Source: Mucilaginibacter_A sp050954285
GTDB lineage: Bacteria; Bacteroidota; Bacteroidia; Sphingobacteriales; Sphingobacteriaceae
Direction: 5' to 3'
Assembly (NCBI GenBank): GCA_050954285.1
Contig: JBPBPL010000011.1
Coordinates: forward strand, 144,774-208,773
DNA: 64,000 nt
Below the pieces are notes generated by a model. That model saw only the letters and a list, made by a program, of their open reading frames with translations. It was not told the origin of the DNA and made no database searches. The number at the start of each line of letters is the position of its first letter. The stretch's first letter is position 1. Position numbers and translations under genes: made by a program. Shown piece after piece: positions 1 through 8,872 of this stretch.

Positions 1-825
1 CAGGTCGATGCTGTCCAGTTCTACCAGCAATTTACCTAAATCAATTTTCGTTTTTAAAGCAGAAGACTCATTCAAATAATCAACTTTGATTTTTGAAAGA
101 TCCAGCGTTCCTAACTTCAGATTATAATTCAGCGGTTTGGAAGATGCCGTATCGGCCACCGCTTTTTTTACTGCCGACACCACATTATGTTGGATCACTT
201 TTGCATTTACATCCGATAACGTAATTTTTGGAACCGTAAACTTCATCTTATCCAGATCGAAATCTTTGATATTGGTATCAAAATGACCGAGGTTGAATGC
301 AACATCATTACCTGAAACCGCATCATTATATTTGATATGGATCCGGTCGAGGATGATTTTACTGATCGAAAATTTCATCGAAGCCGTATCCGTAGATTTT
401 GGTTTTTTCTGATCGCTAGCAAAAGCTTTGATAATATAGGTAAAGTTGAAATTGCTATCAGGCAGCGTGCGGTTAATATGGGAAGTGATGCCTTGCAAAT
501 TTACCTCGTTTATTTCTACCTGATTATCAAGTAGTTTTAGCAGGCTAATATCTACTTTTAACTTTTCGCCAGCCAGCAAAGTATCTTTTTTCTGATCCTC
601 GAAATAAACATTTTCAAGCACAATCAGTTTAGGCAAACCCAGAGAGATATGCCCGATCCGAACCGGTGTATGGATTTTGTTTTCTAAAAAGCTTACTGCT
701 TTATCTTTTGCAAAGTTTTGTACGGCAGGTACTTGTATCAAAACCACTACCAGCAAAATAAGTGCAATCACACTCACAATCAGCCAAAGTACAATCTTAA
801 GAAATAAGCGTCCGTATTTTTTCAA
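1..825 (-). CDS. TamB-like translocation/assembly module protein (N-terminal part, cut by window edge)
   Basis: The minus-strand frame stays open from about 825 to the window edge, giving 275 residues of a longer protein. It begins with a basic stretch and one hydrophobic helix (residues about 8-30), followed by the sequence VQNFAKDKAVSFLENKI and then PVRIGHISLGLPK, typical of the start of Bacteroidota TamB/DUF490 proteins. These anchor in the inner membrane and span the periplasm to help deliver lipids or outer-membrane proteins. The start is uncertain: no ATG is in frame, so I take TTG at 825 because family members begin close to this helix; another TTG lies upstream. A -7 promoter box lies at 921-928. 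The gene is divergent from dnaE. The family call is from recognised similarity; the C-terminal TamB domain lies outside the window. Confidence 0.8.
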   Translation of the reverse strand, partial: MKKYGRLFLKIVLWLIVSVIALILLVVVLIQVPAVQNFAKDKAVSFLENKIHTPVRIGHISLGLPKLIVLENVYFEDQKKDTLLAGEKLKVDISLLKLLDNQVEINEVNLQGITSHINRTLPDSNFNFTYIIKAFASDQKKPKSTDTASMKFSISKIILDRIHIKYNDAVSGNDVAFNLGHFDTNIKDFDLDKMKFTVPKITLSDVNAKVIQHNVVSAVKKAVADTASSKPLNYNLKLGTLDLSKIKVDYLNESSALKTKIDLGKLLVELDSIDL

Positions 826-920
826 AATGTCCGAATTGATTAAAAATTCTTTTATCAAACATACACAAACTGTAGTTTGCTTTGATTAACTGATACTAAT
901 CTACCAGAAAATAGTTTTCG

Positions 921-928
921 CAAAAGTA
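921..928 (-). promoter_or_regulatory. -7 promoter element of the tamB-like gene
   Basis: On the minus strand this reads TACTTTTG followed by C, matching the Bacteroidota -7 consensus TAnnTTTG. It predicts a leader of about 90 nt. No clear -33 TTTG is seen. Confidence 0.5.
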
Positions 929-990
929 GCATACAATGTCATTTTATACGTGGCTTTTCCACAATAAGTACAAGCAAATATAGTTTTTGG

Positions 991-998
991 TAAATTTG
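991..998 (+). promoter_or_regulatory. -7 promoter element of dnaE
   Basis: TAAATTTG followed by C matches the Bacteroidota -7 consensus and lies 17 nt upstream of the dnaE ATG. The expected -33 box is not obvious. Confidence 0.55.
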
Positions 999-1004
999 CA
1001 TTAC

Positions 1005-1016
1005 ATACTTCTTTTA
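1005..1016 (-). repeat. 12-bp dispersed element (GA type) touching the dnaE start codon
   Basis: The plus strand reads ATACTTCTTTTA and its last base is the A of the dnaE ATG, so the element fills the whole gap between the -7 box and the start codon. It is one of about 46 exact copies of the family described in the findings. Confidence 0.85.
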
Positions 1017-4000
1017 TGCCTGATTTTTCTCATTTACACGTGCACACCCAGTTTTCGTTGCTGGATGGTGCTGCGGATGTATCCAAATTATTTAAAAAAG
1101 CTGCTGCCGATGGCATGAAAGCTATGGCCATTACCGATCATGGAAACATGTTCGGTGCCTTTAAATTTGTAGCCGAAGCCGGTAAGCATAATGTGAAACC
1201 GATTGTTGGCTGCGAGTTTTACGTGGTAGAGGATCGCCATAAAAAACAATTTACAAAAGATAAAAAAGATGTACGCCACCACCAGTTGCTGCTGGCCAAA
1301 AATGCTGAGGGATACAAAAACCTCATTAAACTATGCTCGCTCGGTTACATGGAAGGCTTATACAGCAAATGGCCGCGTATTGATAAGGAATTGATCCTGA
1401 AATATCATAAAGGTTTAATCGCTACAACATGTTGTATCGGAGCGTCTGTGCCGCAGGCAATTCTAAAAAGTTCTGAAGCTGAAGCAGAAGCAGAGTTTAA
1501 ATGGTGGCTGGATTTGTTCGGCGAGGATTATTACATTGAATTGCAAAGGCACGATATTCCGGAGCAGATCAAAATTAATAATGTGCTGACCTCCTTCGCC
1601 AAAAAACATGAGGTAAAAGTAATATGCTCTAACGATTCACATTATGTGGATCAGCAGGATGCCAACGCGCACGATATTTTGCTTTGCGTAAACACCGGCG
1701 ATATGCAAAGCACGCCGATTGCTACCGATGAAGAAGGGGGAAAAGGCTATCGTTTTGGTTTTCCTAATGATCAGTTTTATTTTAAAACGCAGGCCGAAAT
1801 GGGTCAGCTTTTTCACGATATTCCGGAATCGCTGGATAATACGAATGAGATTGTAGACAAGATTGATCACCTGAAACTGAAGCGTGATATTTTACTGCCG
1901 AATTTCCCGGTTCCGCCCGCATTTAATATTCACCACGGTGCAGAAGCGGATGTTTTGAACCAGTGGGAGTTTTTAAAGGACATGACTTACAAAGGTGCCA
2001 AAGAACGTTATCATGAAATCGGTCTGGAAGTGCAGGAAAGATTGGATTTTGAGTTGTTCACCATTAAAACAATGGGTTTTGCCGGTTACTTTTTGATCGT
2101 GGCTGATTTTATCAGAGCTGGCCGTGATCTGGGCGTTTTCGTTGGCCCTGGTCGTGGTTCTGCAGCTGGTTCTGCGGTGGCTTATTGCATCGGTATCACT
2201 AATATTGATCCAATTAAATACAACTTGCTGTTTGAGCGTTTCCTCAACCCGGATCGTAAATCCATGCCCGATATTGATACGGATTTCGACGATGAAGGCC
2301 GGCAGAAAGTAATTGATTATGTGGTAGATAAGTATGGGAAAAACCAGGTAGCGCAGATTATTACTTACGGTTCGATGGCTGCCCGGACGAGTATTCAGGA
2401 TGTTGGCCGGGCGTTAAATATGCCGCTTTCTGAAGTAAATTCAATCAAAAAATTAGTGCCCGAAACGCTGGGCATTACCCTGAAAAAAGCCATAGAACAG
2501 GTGCCGGAACTACAGGAAATTTTGAAAGGTAAAGACCTGAAATCTAAGGTGCTAAAAGAAGCAGAGAAGCTGGAAGGCTCTGTGCGAAATACAGGTGTGC
2601 ACGCAGCCGGAATCATTATCGCCCCGGAACCATTGTACAATATTTTGCCGGTTGCCACCTCCAAAGAATCTACCTTGCTGGTTACGCAGTTTGATGGAAA
2701 AGTGGTGGAAGATGCCGGTGTAATCAAGATGGATTTTTTAGGGTTAAAAACACTAACAATCCTGAAAGATGCGCTGCGGATGATCAAACTGAACCACAAC
2801 GTTGATATTGCTATTGATGAGCTGCCTTTGGATGATCAGGCAACTTATGATCTTTATCAGGCCGGAAATACCAACGGCACTTTTCAGTTTGAAAGCGATG
2901 GGATGCAGATGTATATGCGCGAATTAAAGCCTGATAAGTTTGAGGATTTGATTGCGATGAATGCGCTTTATCGTCCGGGACCGATGGAATATATTCCGAA
3001 TTTTATCAAGCGGAAACACGGTTTAGAGCCAATCAGTTACGATTTGCCGGATATGGAAGAATATCTGGCAGAAACCTACGGAATTACGGTTTATCAGGAA
3101 CAGGTGATGCTTTTATCCCAGAAACTGGCGGGCTTTAGTAAAGGTGATGCCGATGTTTTGCGAAAAGCAATGGGTAAAAAGCAAATTGAGATACTAAATA
3201 AAATGGAATCGCAATTTGTGGAAGGCGCTACGGCAAAAGGCCATCCGAAAGATAAACTGACCAAAATCTGGAATGACTGGAAAGCTTTTGCACAATACGC
3301 TTTCAATAAATCGCATTCTACCTGTTATGCTTTTGTAGCTTACCAAACGGCCTATTTAAAGGCGCATTATCCGGCAGAATATATGTCGGCGGTGTTGAAT
3401 AACCAGAACAATATCGAGAAGATTACTTTCTTTATGGATGAATGCCGGCAGATGGGCATTCATGTTTTAGGCCCCGATGTGAACGAATCCTCCACAACCT
3501 TTACCGTAAATAGCCATGGTGAAATCCGTTTCGGTTTGGCAGGCATCAAAGGTGTTGGCGAAAAAGCGGTAGAAAGTATTATTGAAGAACGCAACGCAAA
3601 CGGTCCATATCCAACTATTTATGATTTTGCCCGTCGTTCCAACAATCGTTCGGTTAATAAAAAATCATGTGAAAACCTGGTTCTCAGCGGTGCTTTTGAC
3701 AGTTACGGATTAAAACGTTCCCAGTTTTTTATGAAAACGGAAAACGGAATTTTAACCGGTTTGGAACGTTTGATCAAGTACGGAAACGATTACCAACATT
3801 CGGAGAATAGTTCGCAGGTTTCGCTGTTTGGTGGTGCCAATGCTTCTTTTATCCCCGAACCTTCCATGCCGGAAGCGGAGGAATATCCGCTGATTGAAAA
3901 GCTGAAATACGAGAAAGATTTAATCGGCATTTATCTCACCGGCCATCCGCTGGATAATTACAAATTTGAGCTGGAGAAATTTTGTAACTCTTCTGTTGCT

Positions 4001-4600
4001 GATTTAAAGCTGGTGCAAAAAATGAAAAACCGCGAAGGCGGTGATGAAGTAATTGCTTCTTTTAACAACCTAAAACGAAGATCAGAATTATGTATCGGCG
4101 GTTTGGTATCCAACGTTCAGCATAAAATGACTAAAACCGGTAACCCTTTTGGCACTTTTGTGCTGGAAGATTACAACGATTCTTATGAATTTGCCTTGTT
4201 CGGCGATGATTATATCAAGTTCAAAAACCTGATGTTTGATGGTTATTTTTTACAGGTTAGAGGAAATATTGAGGAAAAATTTAAGCAGAAAGACAACTGG
4301 GATCTGCGTATCTCTCAGATGCAGCTTTTGTCGGAACTACGTGATAAACTCACTAAATCAATTACCATCAGCTTAAATTTAAATGAGCTTTCTGATCAAT
4401 TATTAAATGATTTGCAGGACTTGGTAGAAGCTAACAATCAAAAGTATTCGGTTAAAAATTGCCAGCTCCGTTTTCAAATAAAAGATAAAGACGAAGCAAT
4501 TGCTGTAGAAATGCCTTCGCGGAGCTTTAAAATAAATCCAAGTGATGATTTTTTAGATAGTATTAAAGTATTAACAAACCATCAGCCTCAATTAAATTAA
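1016..4600 (+). CDS. dnaE: DNA polymerase III subunit alpha
   Basis: Replicative DNA polymerase catalytic subunit of 1194 residues, full length for the family. It starts with a PHP domain (HLHVHTQFSLLDGA near residue 7). The polymerase active-site motif PDIDTDF places catalytic aspartates at D419 and D421, and KMDFLGLKT supplies the third at D573. The finger/thumb region and helix-hairpin-helix follow, then an OB fold near residues 1025-1100 (CIGGLVSNVQHKMTKTGNPF). The ATG at 1016 sits just before the PHP motif, and a -7 box lies 17 nt upstream. It ends 4 bp before a convergent outer-membrane gene. One exact copy of the 12-bp element is inside at 3840-3851, encoding part of NASFIP. Nothing in the sequence looks broken. 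Confidence 0.98.
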   Translation: MPDFSHLHVHTQFSLLDGAADVSKLFKKAAADGMKAMAITDHGNMFGAFKFVAEAGKHNVKPIVGCEFYVVEDRHKKQFTKDKKDVRHHQLLLAKNAEGYKNLIKLCSLGYMEGLYSKWPRIDKELILKYHKGLIATTCCIGASVPQAILKSSEAEAEAEFKWWLDLFGEDYYIELQRHDIPEQIKINNVLTSFAKKHEVKVICSNDSHYVDQQDANAHDILLCVNTGDMQSTPIATDEEGGKGYRFGFPNDQFYFKTQAEMGQLFHDIPESLDNTNEIVDKIDHLKLKRDILLPNFPVPPAFNIHHGAEADVLNQWEFLKDMTYKGAKERYHEIGLEVQERLDFELFTIKTMGFAGYFLIVADFIRAGRDLGVFVGPGRGSAAGSAVAYCIGITNIDPIKYNLLFERFLNPDRKSMPDIDTDFDDEGRQKVIDYVVDKYGKNQVAQIITYGSMAARTSIQDVGRALNMPLSEVNSIKKLVPETLGITLKKAIEQVPELQEILKGKDLKSKVLKEAEKLEGSVRNTGVHAAGIIIAPEPLYNILPVATSKESTLLVTQFDGKVVEDAGVIKMDFLGLKTLTILKDALRMIKLNHNVDIAIDELPLDDQATYDLYQAGNTNGTFQFESDGMQMYMRELKPDKFEDLIAMNALYRPGPMEYIPNFIKRKHGLEPISYDLPDMEEYLAETYGITVYQEQVMLLSQKLAGFSKGDADVLRKAMGKKQIEILNKMESQFVEGATAKGHPKDKLTKIWNDWKAFAQYAFNKSHSTCYAFVAYQTAYLKAHYPAEYMSAVLNNQNNIEKITFFMDECRQMGIHVLGPDVNESSTTFTVNSHGEIRFGLAGIKGVGEKAVESIIEERNANGPYPTIYDFARRSNNRSVNKKSCENLVLSGAFDSYGLKRSQFFMKTENGILTGLERLIKYGNDYQHSENSSQVSLFGGANASFIPEPSMPEAEEYPLIEKLKYEKDLIGIYLTGHPLDNYKFELEKFCNSSVADLKLVQKMKNREGGDEVIASFNNLKRRSELCIGGLVSNVQHKMTKTGNPFGTFVLEDYNDSYEFALFGDDYIKFKNLMFDGYFLQVRGNIEEKFKQKDNWDLRISQMQLLSELRDKLTKSITISLNLNELSDQLLNDLQDLVEANNQKYSVKNCQLRFQIKDKDEAIAVEMPSRSFKINPSDDFLDSIKVLTNHQPQLN

Positions 4601-4604
4601 AACA

Positions 4605-5462
4605 CTAAAATTTATACAACACACTGGCTTCAAAATAAAACAAGCTTCTTTTGTTGGCTAATTTTGAACTGATATTGTCTGGTAATTTATTTTGAGGAAA
4701 AGCAAAACTTGGAGTTAAAGAAATCAGGTAATTTTCGGCTTTAAATTTTATGGGCAACTGCGCTTCGTAGTCGAGCAAGGTATAATTTGTCAGTTTCAGT
4801 TGGTCTGCTGTTGATAGCTGGTTAGCCGTGTTAAGATTTTTTCGTCTCCTGCTAAAATAGCCATTATAAAAATTTTGTGTCCCGCTATTCAAACTAAATT
4901 CAGGGCTAATTTCAAGTGCGTTGTTAGAATGTAAGAACTGATCAATTATAAACTGATGAGTGATCCCTGGATTGACAAAAATATCATTATGGACGTTTCT
5001 ATCAGATATACTGTAACTTACACTTAATTCCGGCGTGATAATATCTCCCAAATCATAATTTAAATAAGCATTAAAAATACTGCTGATGGCTGAAGTAATG
5101 CGCGTACTATTAGAGCCGTAAAAGTATTTTGAAAAAGAAACGCCGCCATATAAATTGTCATTAACTGCGTAATTGTAGCCGGCCTCCAAACTGCTTCCAT
5201 CCAGTGTATGTTGTTTTTGGTTCAATATAAAACTTAATGTTCCGGAAACATAAAATCCTGATTTAAAAGTATATAACAGTTGAGGGGCAATTATTTTTGA
5301 AGTTACGGTATCTGTTCTTCCCATAAAAACATTGTTGCTCAAATAGCTGATGCCGCCTTTTAACCCAGCACTTTTATCATCATCCAGGCTGATGGTTTGG
5401 GCAGAAGATTGCAAAGCATTTAAACAAAGAAACAAGATCAGCAAGTAATAAATTTTTTTCAT
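4605..5462 (-). CDS. Predicted outer-membrane beta-barrel protein of unknown function
   Basis: A 285-residue protein with a clear signal peptide (lysines, hydrophobic core, cleavage after SSAQ near residue 22). The rest consists of short alternating hydrophobic strands rich in Tyr, Phe, Ser and Asn, and it ends in aromatic FYFEASVLYKF, as expected for a beta-barrel whose last strand ends in Phe. I recognise no named family. It is convergent with dnaE and preceded by a 200-bp gap, so it is probably transcribed alone. Location in the outer membrane is an inference from the signal peptide and strand pattern; no ligand or partner can be named. Confidence 0.7.
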   Translation of the reverse strand: MKKIYYLLILFLCLNALQSSAQTISLDDDKSAGLKGGISYLSNNVFMGRTDTVTSKIIAPQLLYTFKSGFYVSGTLSFILNQKQHTLDGSSLEAGYNYAVNDNLYGGVSFSKYFYGSNSTRITSAISSIFNAYLNYDLGDIITPELSVSYSISDRNVHNDIFVNPGITHQFIIDQFLHSNNALEISPEFSLNSGTQNFYNGYFSRRRKNLNTANQLSTADQLKLTNYTLLDYEAQLPIKFKAENYLISLTPSFAFPQNKLPDNISSKLANKRSLFYFEASVLYKF

Positions 5463-5634
5463 TCAGATATAAGTTTAGTATTTCTACGGAAACAGTAAAC
5501 AAATAACCTTACAATTATGCTATACCGGATTAAAGCTGAATTAGAATTGAAAAATTGATGAAGCAATGAAGTAGTGCCAGTCGTTGAATTGTCAGATTGT
5601 CATACCGCAACTGTGGCAAGCAATTTGATTATTC

Positions 5635-5642
5635 TATATTTG
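5635..5642 (+). promoter_or_regulatory. -7 promoter element of trxA
   Basis: TATATTTG matches TAnnTTTG and lies 26 nt upstream of the trxA ATG at 5669. The surrounding 5463-5668 gap shows no other recognisable feature. Confidence 0.5.
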
Positions 5643-5668
5643 TTTAAACATTATAAAACATAAATATC

Positions 5669-5989
5669 ATGGCTTTAGAAATTACAGATGCCAACTTTGA
5701 TGAAGTTGTGTTAAAATCAGATAAACCAGTTTTGGTTGACTTTTGGGCAGAATGGTGTGGACCTTGCCGCATGGTTGGACCAGTAGTAGAAGAAATTGCA
5801 AAAGACTTTGGTGATAAAGCAGTTGTAGGAAAAGTTAACGTAGATACCAATCCTGGTATTTCCATGAAATTTGGTATCCGTAATATTCCCGCTTTGTTGT
5901 TTTTTAAAAACGGCGAGATTGTAGATAAACAAATTGGAGCAGTTCCGAAATCTGTTTTGGCAGATAAGTTGAATAAACAATTGGTGTAA
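5669..5989 (+). CDS. trxA: Thioredoxin
   Basis: A 106-residue cytoplasmic thioredoxin, the usual length, with the redox-active site W29-C30-G31-P32-C33 in the context DFWAEWCGPCRM. The cis-proline lies in IRNIPALLFFKNGE. It reduces protein disulfides using electrons from thioredoxin reductase and could serve the Bcp peroxidase encoded further along, although the two genes are not linked. The ATG at 5669 is the only start giving the standard N-terminus. It appears monocistronic, with its own -7 box and a strong terminator at 6011-6046. Confidence 0.97.
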   Translation: MALEITDANFDEVVLKSDKPVLVDFWAEWCGPCRMVGPVVEEIAKDFGDKAVVGKVNVDTNPGISMKFGIRNIPALLFFKNGEIVDKQIGAVPKSVLADKLNKQLV

Positions 5990-6010
5990 TTCATCTTCAA
6001 TATATATTTG

Positions 6011-6046
6011 AAAAGCCCGGTTTAATATTAAGCCGGGCTTTTTTTG
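6011..6046 (+). terminator. Rho-independent terminator of trxA
   Basis: AAAAGCCCGG at 6011-6020 pairs with CCGGGCTTTT at 6033-6042 across a 12-nt A+T loop and is followed by a T run. Confidence 0.9.
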
Positions 6047-6069
6047 TTGAAAGTTTTTGGGAAAGATCA

Positions 6070-6081
6070 ATACTTCTTTTA
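6070..6081 (-). repeat. 12-bp dispersed element (GA type) with AT-rich extension
   Basis: The plus strand reads ATACTTCTTTTA followed by TCACCTAAAATTTAG. In reverse orientation this is the AT-rich extension followed by the 12-mer, matching other intergenic copies. It lies between the trxA terminator and the DUF58 gene. Confidence 0.85.
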
Positions 6082-6139
6082 TCACCTAAAATTTAGTATC
6101 AAGATTTAAAATCCATCATAAAAATTTTAGCTTTACTTT

Positions 6140-7063
6140 ATGCCGGTTAACCTCAGCCTAAACCCCGAAATACAACAGTTTGCCAATCTGGAACTGCTGG
6201 CTAAACAAGTGGTAGAAGGTTTTATCACTGGTTTGCACCAAAGTCCGTTTCATGGTTTTTCGGTGGAGTTTGCTCAGCATCGTGCTTATAACAGCGGAGA
6301 ATCTGTGCGAAATGTAGATTGGAAACTGGCAGCCAGAACGGATAAACTGTTTGTAAAGCAGTTTGAAGAAGAAACTAATTTGCGTTGTTTTTTGGTGCTG
6401 GATACTTCTTCTTCCATGAATTTTCCGGAGAAAGGATTAAGTAAATTGGAATTTGGAGTTTACTCGGCAGCTTCTTTGATGTATCTTTTCAAAAAACAAC
6501 GCGATGCTTTCGGGCTTTGTCTTTTTTCAAATCAGGTAGATTTTATCAGTCCGACAAAATCAACTTCTGCGCATCTTTTTTACCTTTTCGCGCAACTGGA
6601 AAAAATTTTACACGATAAAAGAAGCAAGCAATCAACCAGTATTTCCCAGGTTTTGCATCAACTGGCCGGACAAGTGCACAAACGTTCGCTGATTATTATT
6701 TTGAGTGATATGCTGGAAAACGCCATGGACGAGCAAAAATCAGCTGATCTGTTTGCCGCGTTACAGCATTTAAAACATGGCAAACACGAAGTTGTAATTT
6801 TCAATATTGCTGATCACCAAAAAGAACTGGAATTTAATTTTGAGAACCGGCCGTATCATTTTGTCGATCTGGAAAGCGGTGCAGAAATGAAAGTTCATCC
6901 AAACGAAATCCGCGAAAGTTATCAAGCAGCTTTAAATAATTACCGGCAACAGCTGGAGTTGAAATGTGCACAATATCACATTGATTTGGTGGATGCAAAC
7001 CTGCATCAAGGTTACGATCAGGTTTTGAAAGCTTATCTGATCAAAAGAAACAAAATGTTTTGA
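6140..7063 (+). CDS. DUF58 (von Willebrand A-like) protein
   Basis: A 307-residue soluble DUF58 protein. The diagnostic N-terminal block is present (FHGFSVEFAQHRAYNSGESV, then RNVDWKLAARTDKLFVKQFEEE), followed by a MIDAS-like motif in LVLDTSSSMNF. Family members are commonly encoded beside MoxR AAA+ ATPases and act in metal-dependent protein complexes, but no MoxR or Bat gene is visible here, so its partner is unknown. Its TGA stop (7061-7063) is the first part of a hairpin made of two 12-bp elements shared with the convergent aminotransferase gene. The family is well supported; the cellular role is not known. Confidence 0.88.
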   Translation: MPVNLSLNPEIQQFANLELLAKQVVEGFITGLHQSPFHGFSVEFAQHRAYNSGESVRNVDWKLAARTDKLFVKQFEEETNLRCFLVLDTSSSMNFPEKGLSKLEFGVYSAASLMYLFKKQRDAFGLCLFSNQVDFISPTKSTSAHLFYLFAQLEKILHDKRSKQSTSISQVLHQLAGQVHKRSLIIILSDMLENAMDEQKSADLFAALQHLKHGKHEVVIFNIADHQKELEFNFENRPYHFVDLESGAEMKVHPNEIRESYQAALNNYRQQLELKCAQYHIDLVDANLHQGYDQVLKAYLIKRNKMF

Positions 7064-7094
7064 TACTGTTTTTATCGGCATAAAAACAGTATCA
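7061..7094. terminator. Perfect hairpin made of two 12-bp elements between convergent genes
   Basis: TGATACTGTTTTTAT at 7061-7075 and its exact complement at 7080-7094 form a 15-bp stem with loop CGGC. The AC-type elements are 7063-7074 and 7081-7092. The stop codons of both flanking genes are the outermost bases of the stem. Its shape fits a bidirectional terminator, although the stem is A+T-rich. Confidence 0.85.
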
Positions 7095-8279
7095 GGAATA
7101 ATAATTAATTGCTTCCAGTATTACCAAACAAGCTTTTTGGATTTCATCCAAAGTAATAATCAGTGGCGGAGCCACCCGCAAAGCTGTTTCGCAATGCAAA
7201 AACCAATCTACAATTACACCGTTTTCAACACAGCGTTTACTTACATTTTCTACCTGATTAAAGTTGCTTAGCTGGATGCTGAGCATCAAACCTTTGCCAC
7301 GTACTTCTTTTATTTTCGAATGAACGAGTAATTCTCTAAATAGACTTTCTTTTTGCGGCACATCTTTAATTAGTTCTTCCTTTAAAATAACTTCCAGCGA
7401 AGCCAAACCTGCCGCGCAACAAACAGGATGGCCGCCAAAAGTGGTGATATGGCCCAAAATCGGATTTTCTTTCAGTGCATCCATAATTGTTTTTGAAGCG
7501 ATAAAAGCGCCCAGCGGCATTCCGCCGCCAAACGCTTTGGCGGTAAGCAAAATATCAGGTACGATACCAAAATGCTCAAAAGCAAATAGTTTTCCGGTTC
7601 GTCCCAAACCACTTTGTATCTCATCCAGAATTAGCAAAGTACCGGTTTGCCAACATTTATGCCGTAAAAGAAGCATGTATTCCAAATCAGGAACACGAAT
7701 TCCGGCTTCACCCTGAATGGTTTCGATAATTACCGCTGCGGTTTCGGTTGTAATTTGTTCTAAATCTCGTAAATGGTTAAAATTGATAAACGTAATTCCT
7801 GGTAATAATGGGCGATAAGCTTGTTTGTATTCTTCATTTCCCATCAAGCTCAAAGCACCTTGTGTACTGCCGTGATAAGCATTTTTACAGGCAATAATCT
7901 CTACTCGGCCAGTATATCTTTTGGCCAGTTTCATTGCACCTTCTGTGGCTTCTGTTCCGGAATTGGTAAAATAAACGGAATTTAAAGTATCGGGCAGGAG
8001 CGAAGTGATTTTTTCGGCCAGCTTTACCTGTGGCGTTTGTACAAATTCGCCATAAACGCTCAGGTGCATGTATAAATCAACCTGATCCTTAATTGCCTGT
8101 ACAATTTCAGGATGGCCGTGGCCAGTATTGCTTACTGCAAAGCCGGAAACCAAATCCATATATGCTTTCCCAGTAGTGTCGTAAAGATATAATCCTTTGG
8201 CTCGTTCAATTTCTAATAATCTAGGAGAACCCGACGTTTGGGCAACATTCAGCAAAAAAAGCTGTCGGTTTGTTAACAT
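7092..8279 (-). CDS. Class-III aminotransferase (acetylornithine/ornithine aminotransferase-like)
   Basis: A PLP-dependent aminotransferase of about 395 residues. It has the phosphate-binding NSGTEATEGAMKLA segment, the cofactor aspartate in LLILDEIQSGLGRTG, and the Schiff-base lysine in TAKAFGGGMPLGAF near residue 250. The closest subfamilies by pattern are acetylornithine (ArgD) and ornithine (RocD) aminotransferases; no arginine genes are adjacent, so the substrate is not settled. The ATG at 8279 is preferred over an in-frame TTG at 8285 because a -7 box occupies 8283-8290. That leaves only 3 nt before the ATG and predicts a leaderless mRNA. An exact GA-type 12-mer is at 7665-7676, encoding MLLL on the gene strand. 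Confidence 0.9.
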   Translation of the reverse strand: MLTNRQLFLLNVAQTSGSPRLLEIERAKGLYLYDTTGKAYMDLVSGFAVSNTGHGHPEIVQAIKDQVDLYMHLSVYGEFVQTPQVKLAEKITSLLPDTLNSVYFTNSGTEATEGAMKLAKRYTGRVEIIACKNAYHGSTQGALSLMGNEEYKQAYRPLLPGITFINFNHLRDLEQITTETAAVIIETIQGEAGIRVPDLEYMLLLRHKCWQTGTLLILDEIQSGLGRTGKLFAFEHFGIVPDILLTAKAFGGGMPLGAFIASKTIMDALKENPILGHITTFGGHPVCCAAGLASLEVILKEELIKDVPQKESLFRELLVHSKIKEVRGKGLMLSIQLSNFNQVENVSKRCVENGVIVDWFLHCETALRVAPPLIITLDEIQKACLVILEAINYYS

Positions 8280-8282
8280 GTG

Positions 8283-8290
8283 CAAAAATA
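8283..8290 (-). promoter_or_regulatory. -7 promoter element of the aminotransferase gene
   Basis: The minus strand reads TATTTTTG followed by CAC and then ATG. Only 3 nt separate the box from the start codon, which suggests a leaderless transcript. Confidence 0.5.
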
Positions 8291-8324
8291 CAAAAGGCTC
8301 TCAACATTTGCTGAAAGCCTTTTG
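8291..8324 (-). terminator. Probable terminator of the sigma/anti-sigma operon
   Basis: CAAAAGGCT at 8291-8299 pairs with AGCCTTTTG at 8316-8324. It lies just downstream of the last gene of the minus-strand operon; the T tract is short and interrupted. Confidence 0.6.
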
Positions 8325-8350
8325 AAAGGAAACATTTGTGAAGTAATTAT

Positions 8351-8842
8351 TTAATCATTCTCGCGTCTGTTTTTTAAACGTTTAATCATTTCTTCGTTAA
8401 ACTGACGTTCGCTTTTCCAAAAGTGCAATACTTTTTCGGCCGGCAAAATTCTGGAAAAATCATCATTATAACGTTTTTTGATGTCTAAAATTTTAGAATC
8501 ATACTCAAAATTATCGTTCACAACATCGTGCGCATCGTTTTGGGAGTTAAGCATATTTTGTCTTTTTTGATGCAAAATAACGTTCATCTCTCTTTGATAC
8601 TGATTATAAACCGGCCAAAACTTAGTTGCTTCATCATTGCTTAAATGCAAATTATCCGATAAATAATCCGATTTAATGGTCTCAATTCGGTGCATACCAG
8701 CCGAATTATCAACGTTGCCATTGTTAAAATTGCTCCGGATATCCATATTAGACCGTGGTACCCGAAAGTTTTGAGCCAAAATTCTTTCTGCTTTTCCGAA
8801 GAAAATAATTAGAATGAAGCCAATAAAAAATTTCTTAATCAT
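8351..8842 (-). CDS. Spy/CpxP-like periplasmic protein of an ECF sigma operon
   Basis: A 163-residue exported protein with an N-terminal signal (KKFFIGFILIIFF, cleavage near AQN). The mature part is helical and contains the pattern DNLHLSNDEATKFWPVYNQY, then LPAEKVLHFWKSERQFNEEM. This matches proteins annotated in Bacteroidota as sensors of ECF-type sigma factors, distant relatives of Spy/CpxP that use LTxxE helical motifs. It is the third gene after the sigma and anti-sigma genes, separated from the latter by 30 bp. It probably acts in the periplasm in envelope stress, but this is inferred from context and fold pattern only. Confidence 0.7.
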   Translation of the reverse strand: MIKKFFIGFILIIFFGKAERILAQNFRVPRSNMDIRSNFNNGNVDNSAGMHRIETIKSDYLSDNLHLSNDEATKFWPVYNQYQREMNVILHQKRQNMLNSQNDAHDVVNDNFEYDSKILDIKKRYNDDFSRILPAEKVLHFWKSERQFNEEMIKRLKNRREND

Positions 8843-8872
8843 AATTATATTTTCTGAATTCAGTTCGCAATC

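Noticed and set aside
2395..2799. 134-residue antisense frame within dnaE, and other long antisense frames
   Set aside because: They are shadows of conserved coding sequence with no promoter, no conserved pattern and no neighbour logic.
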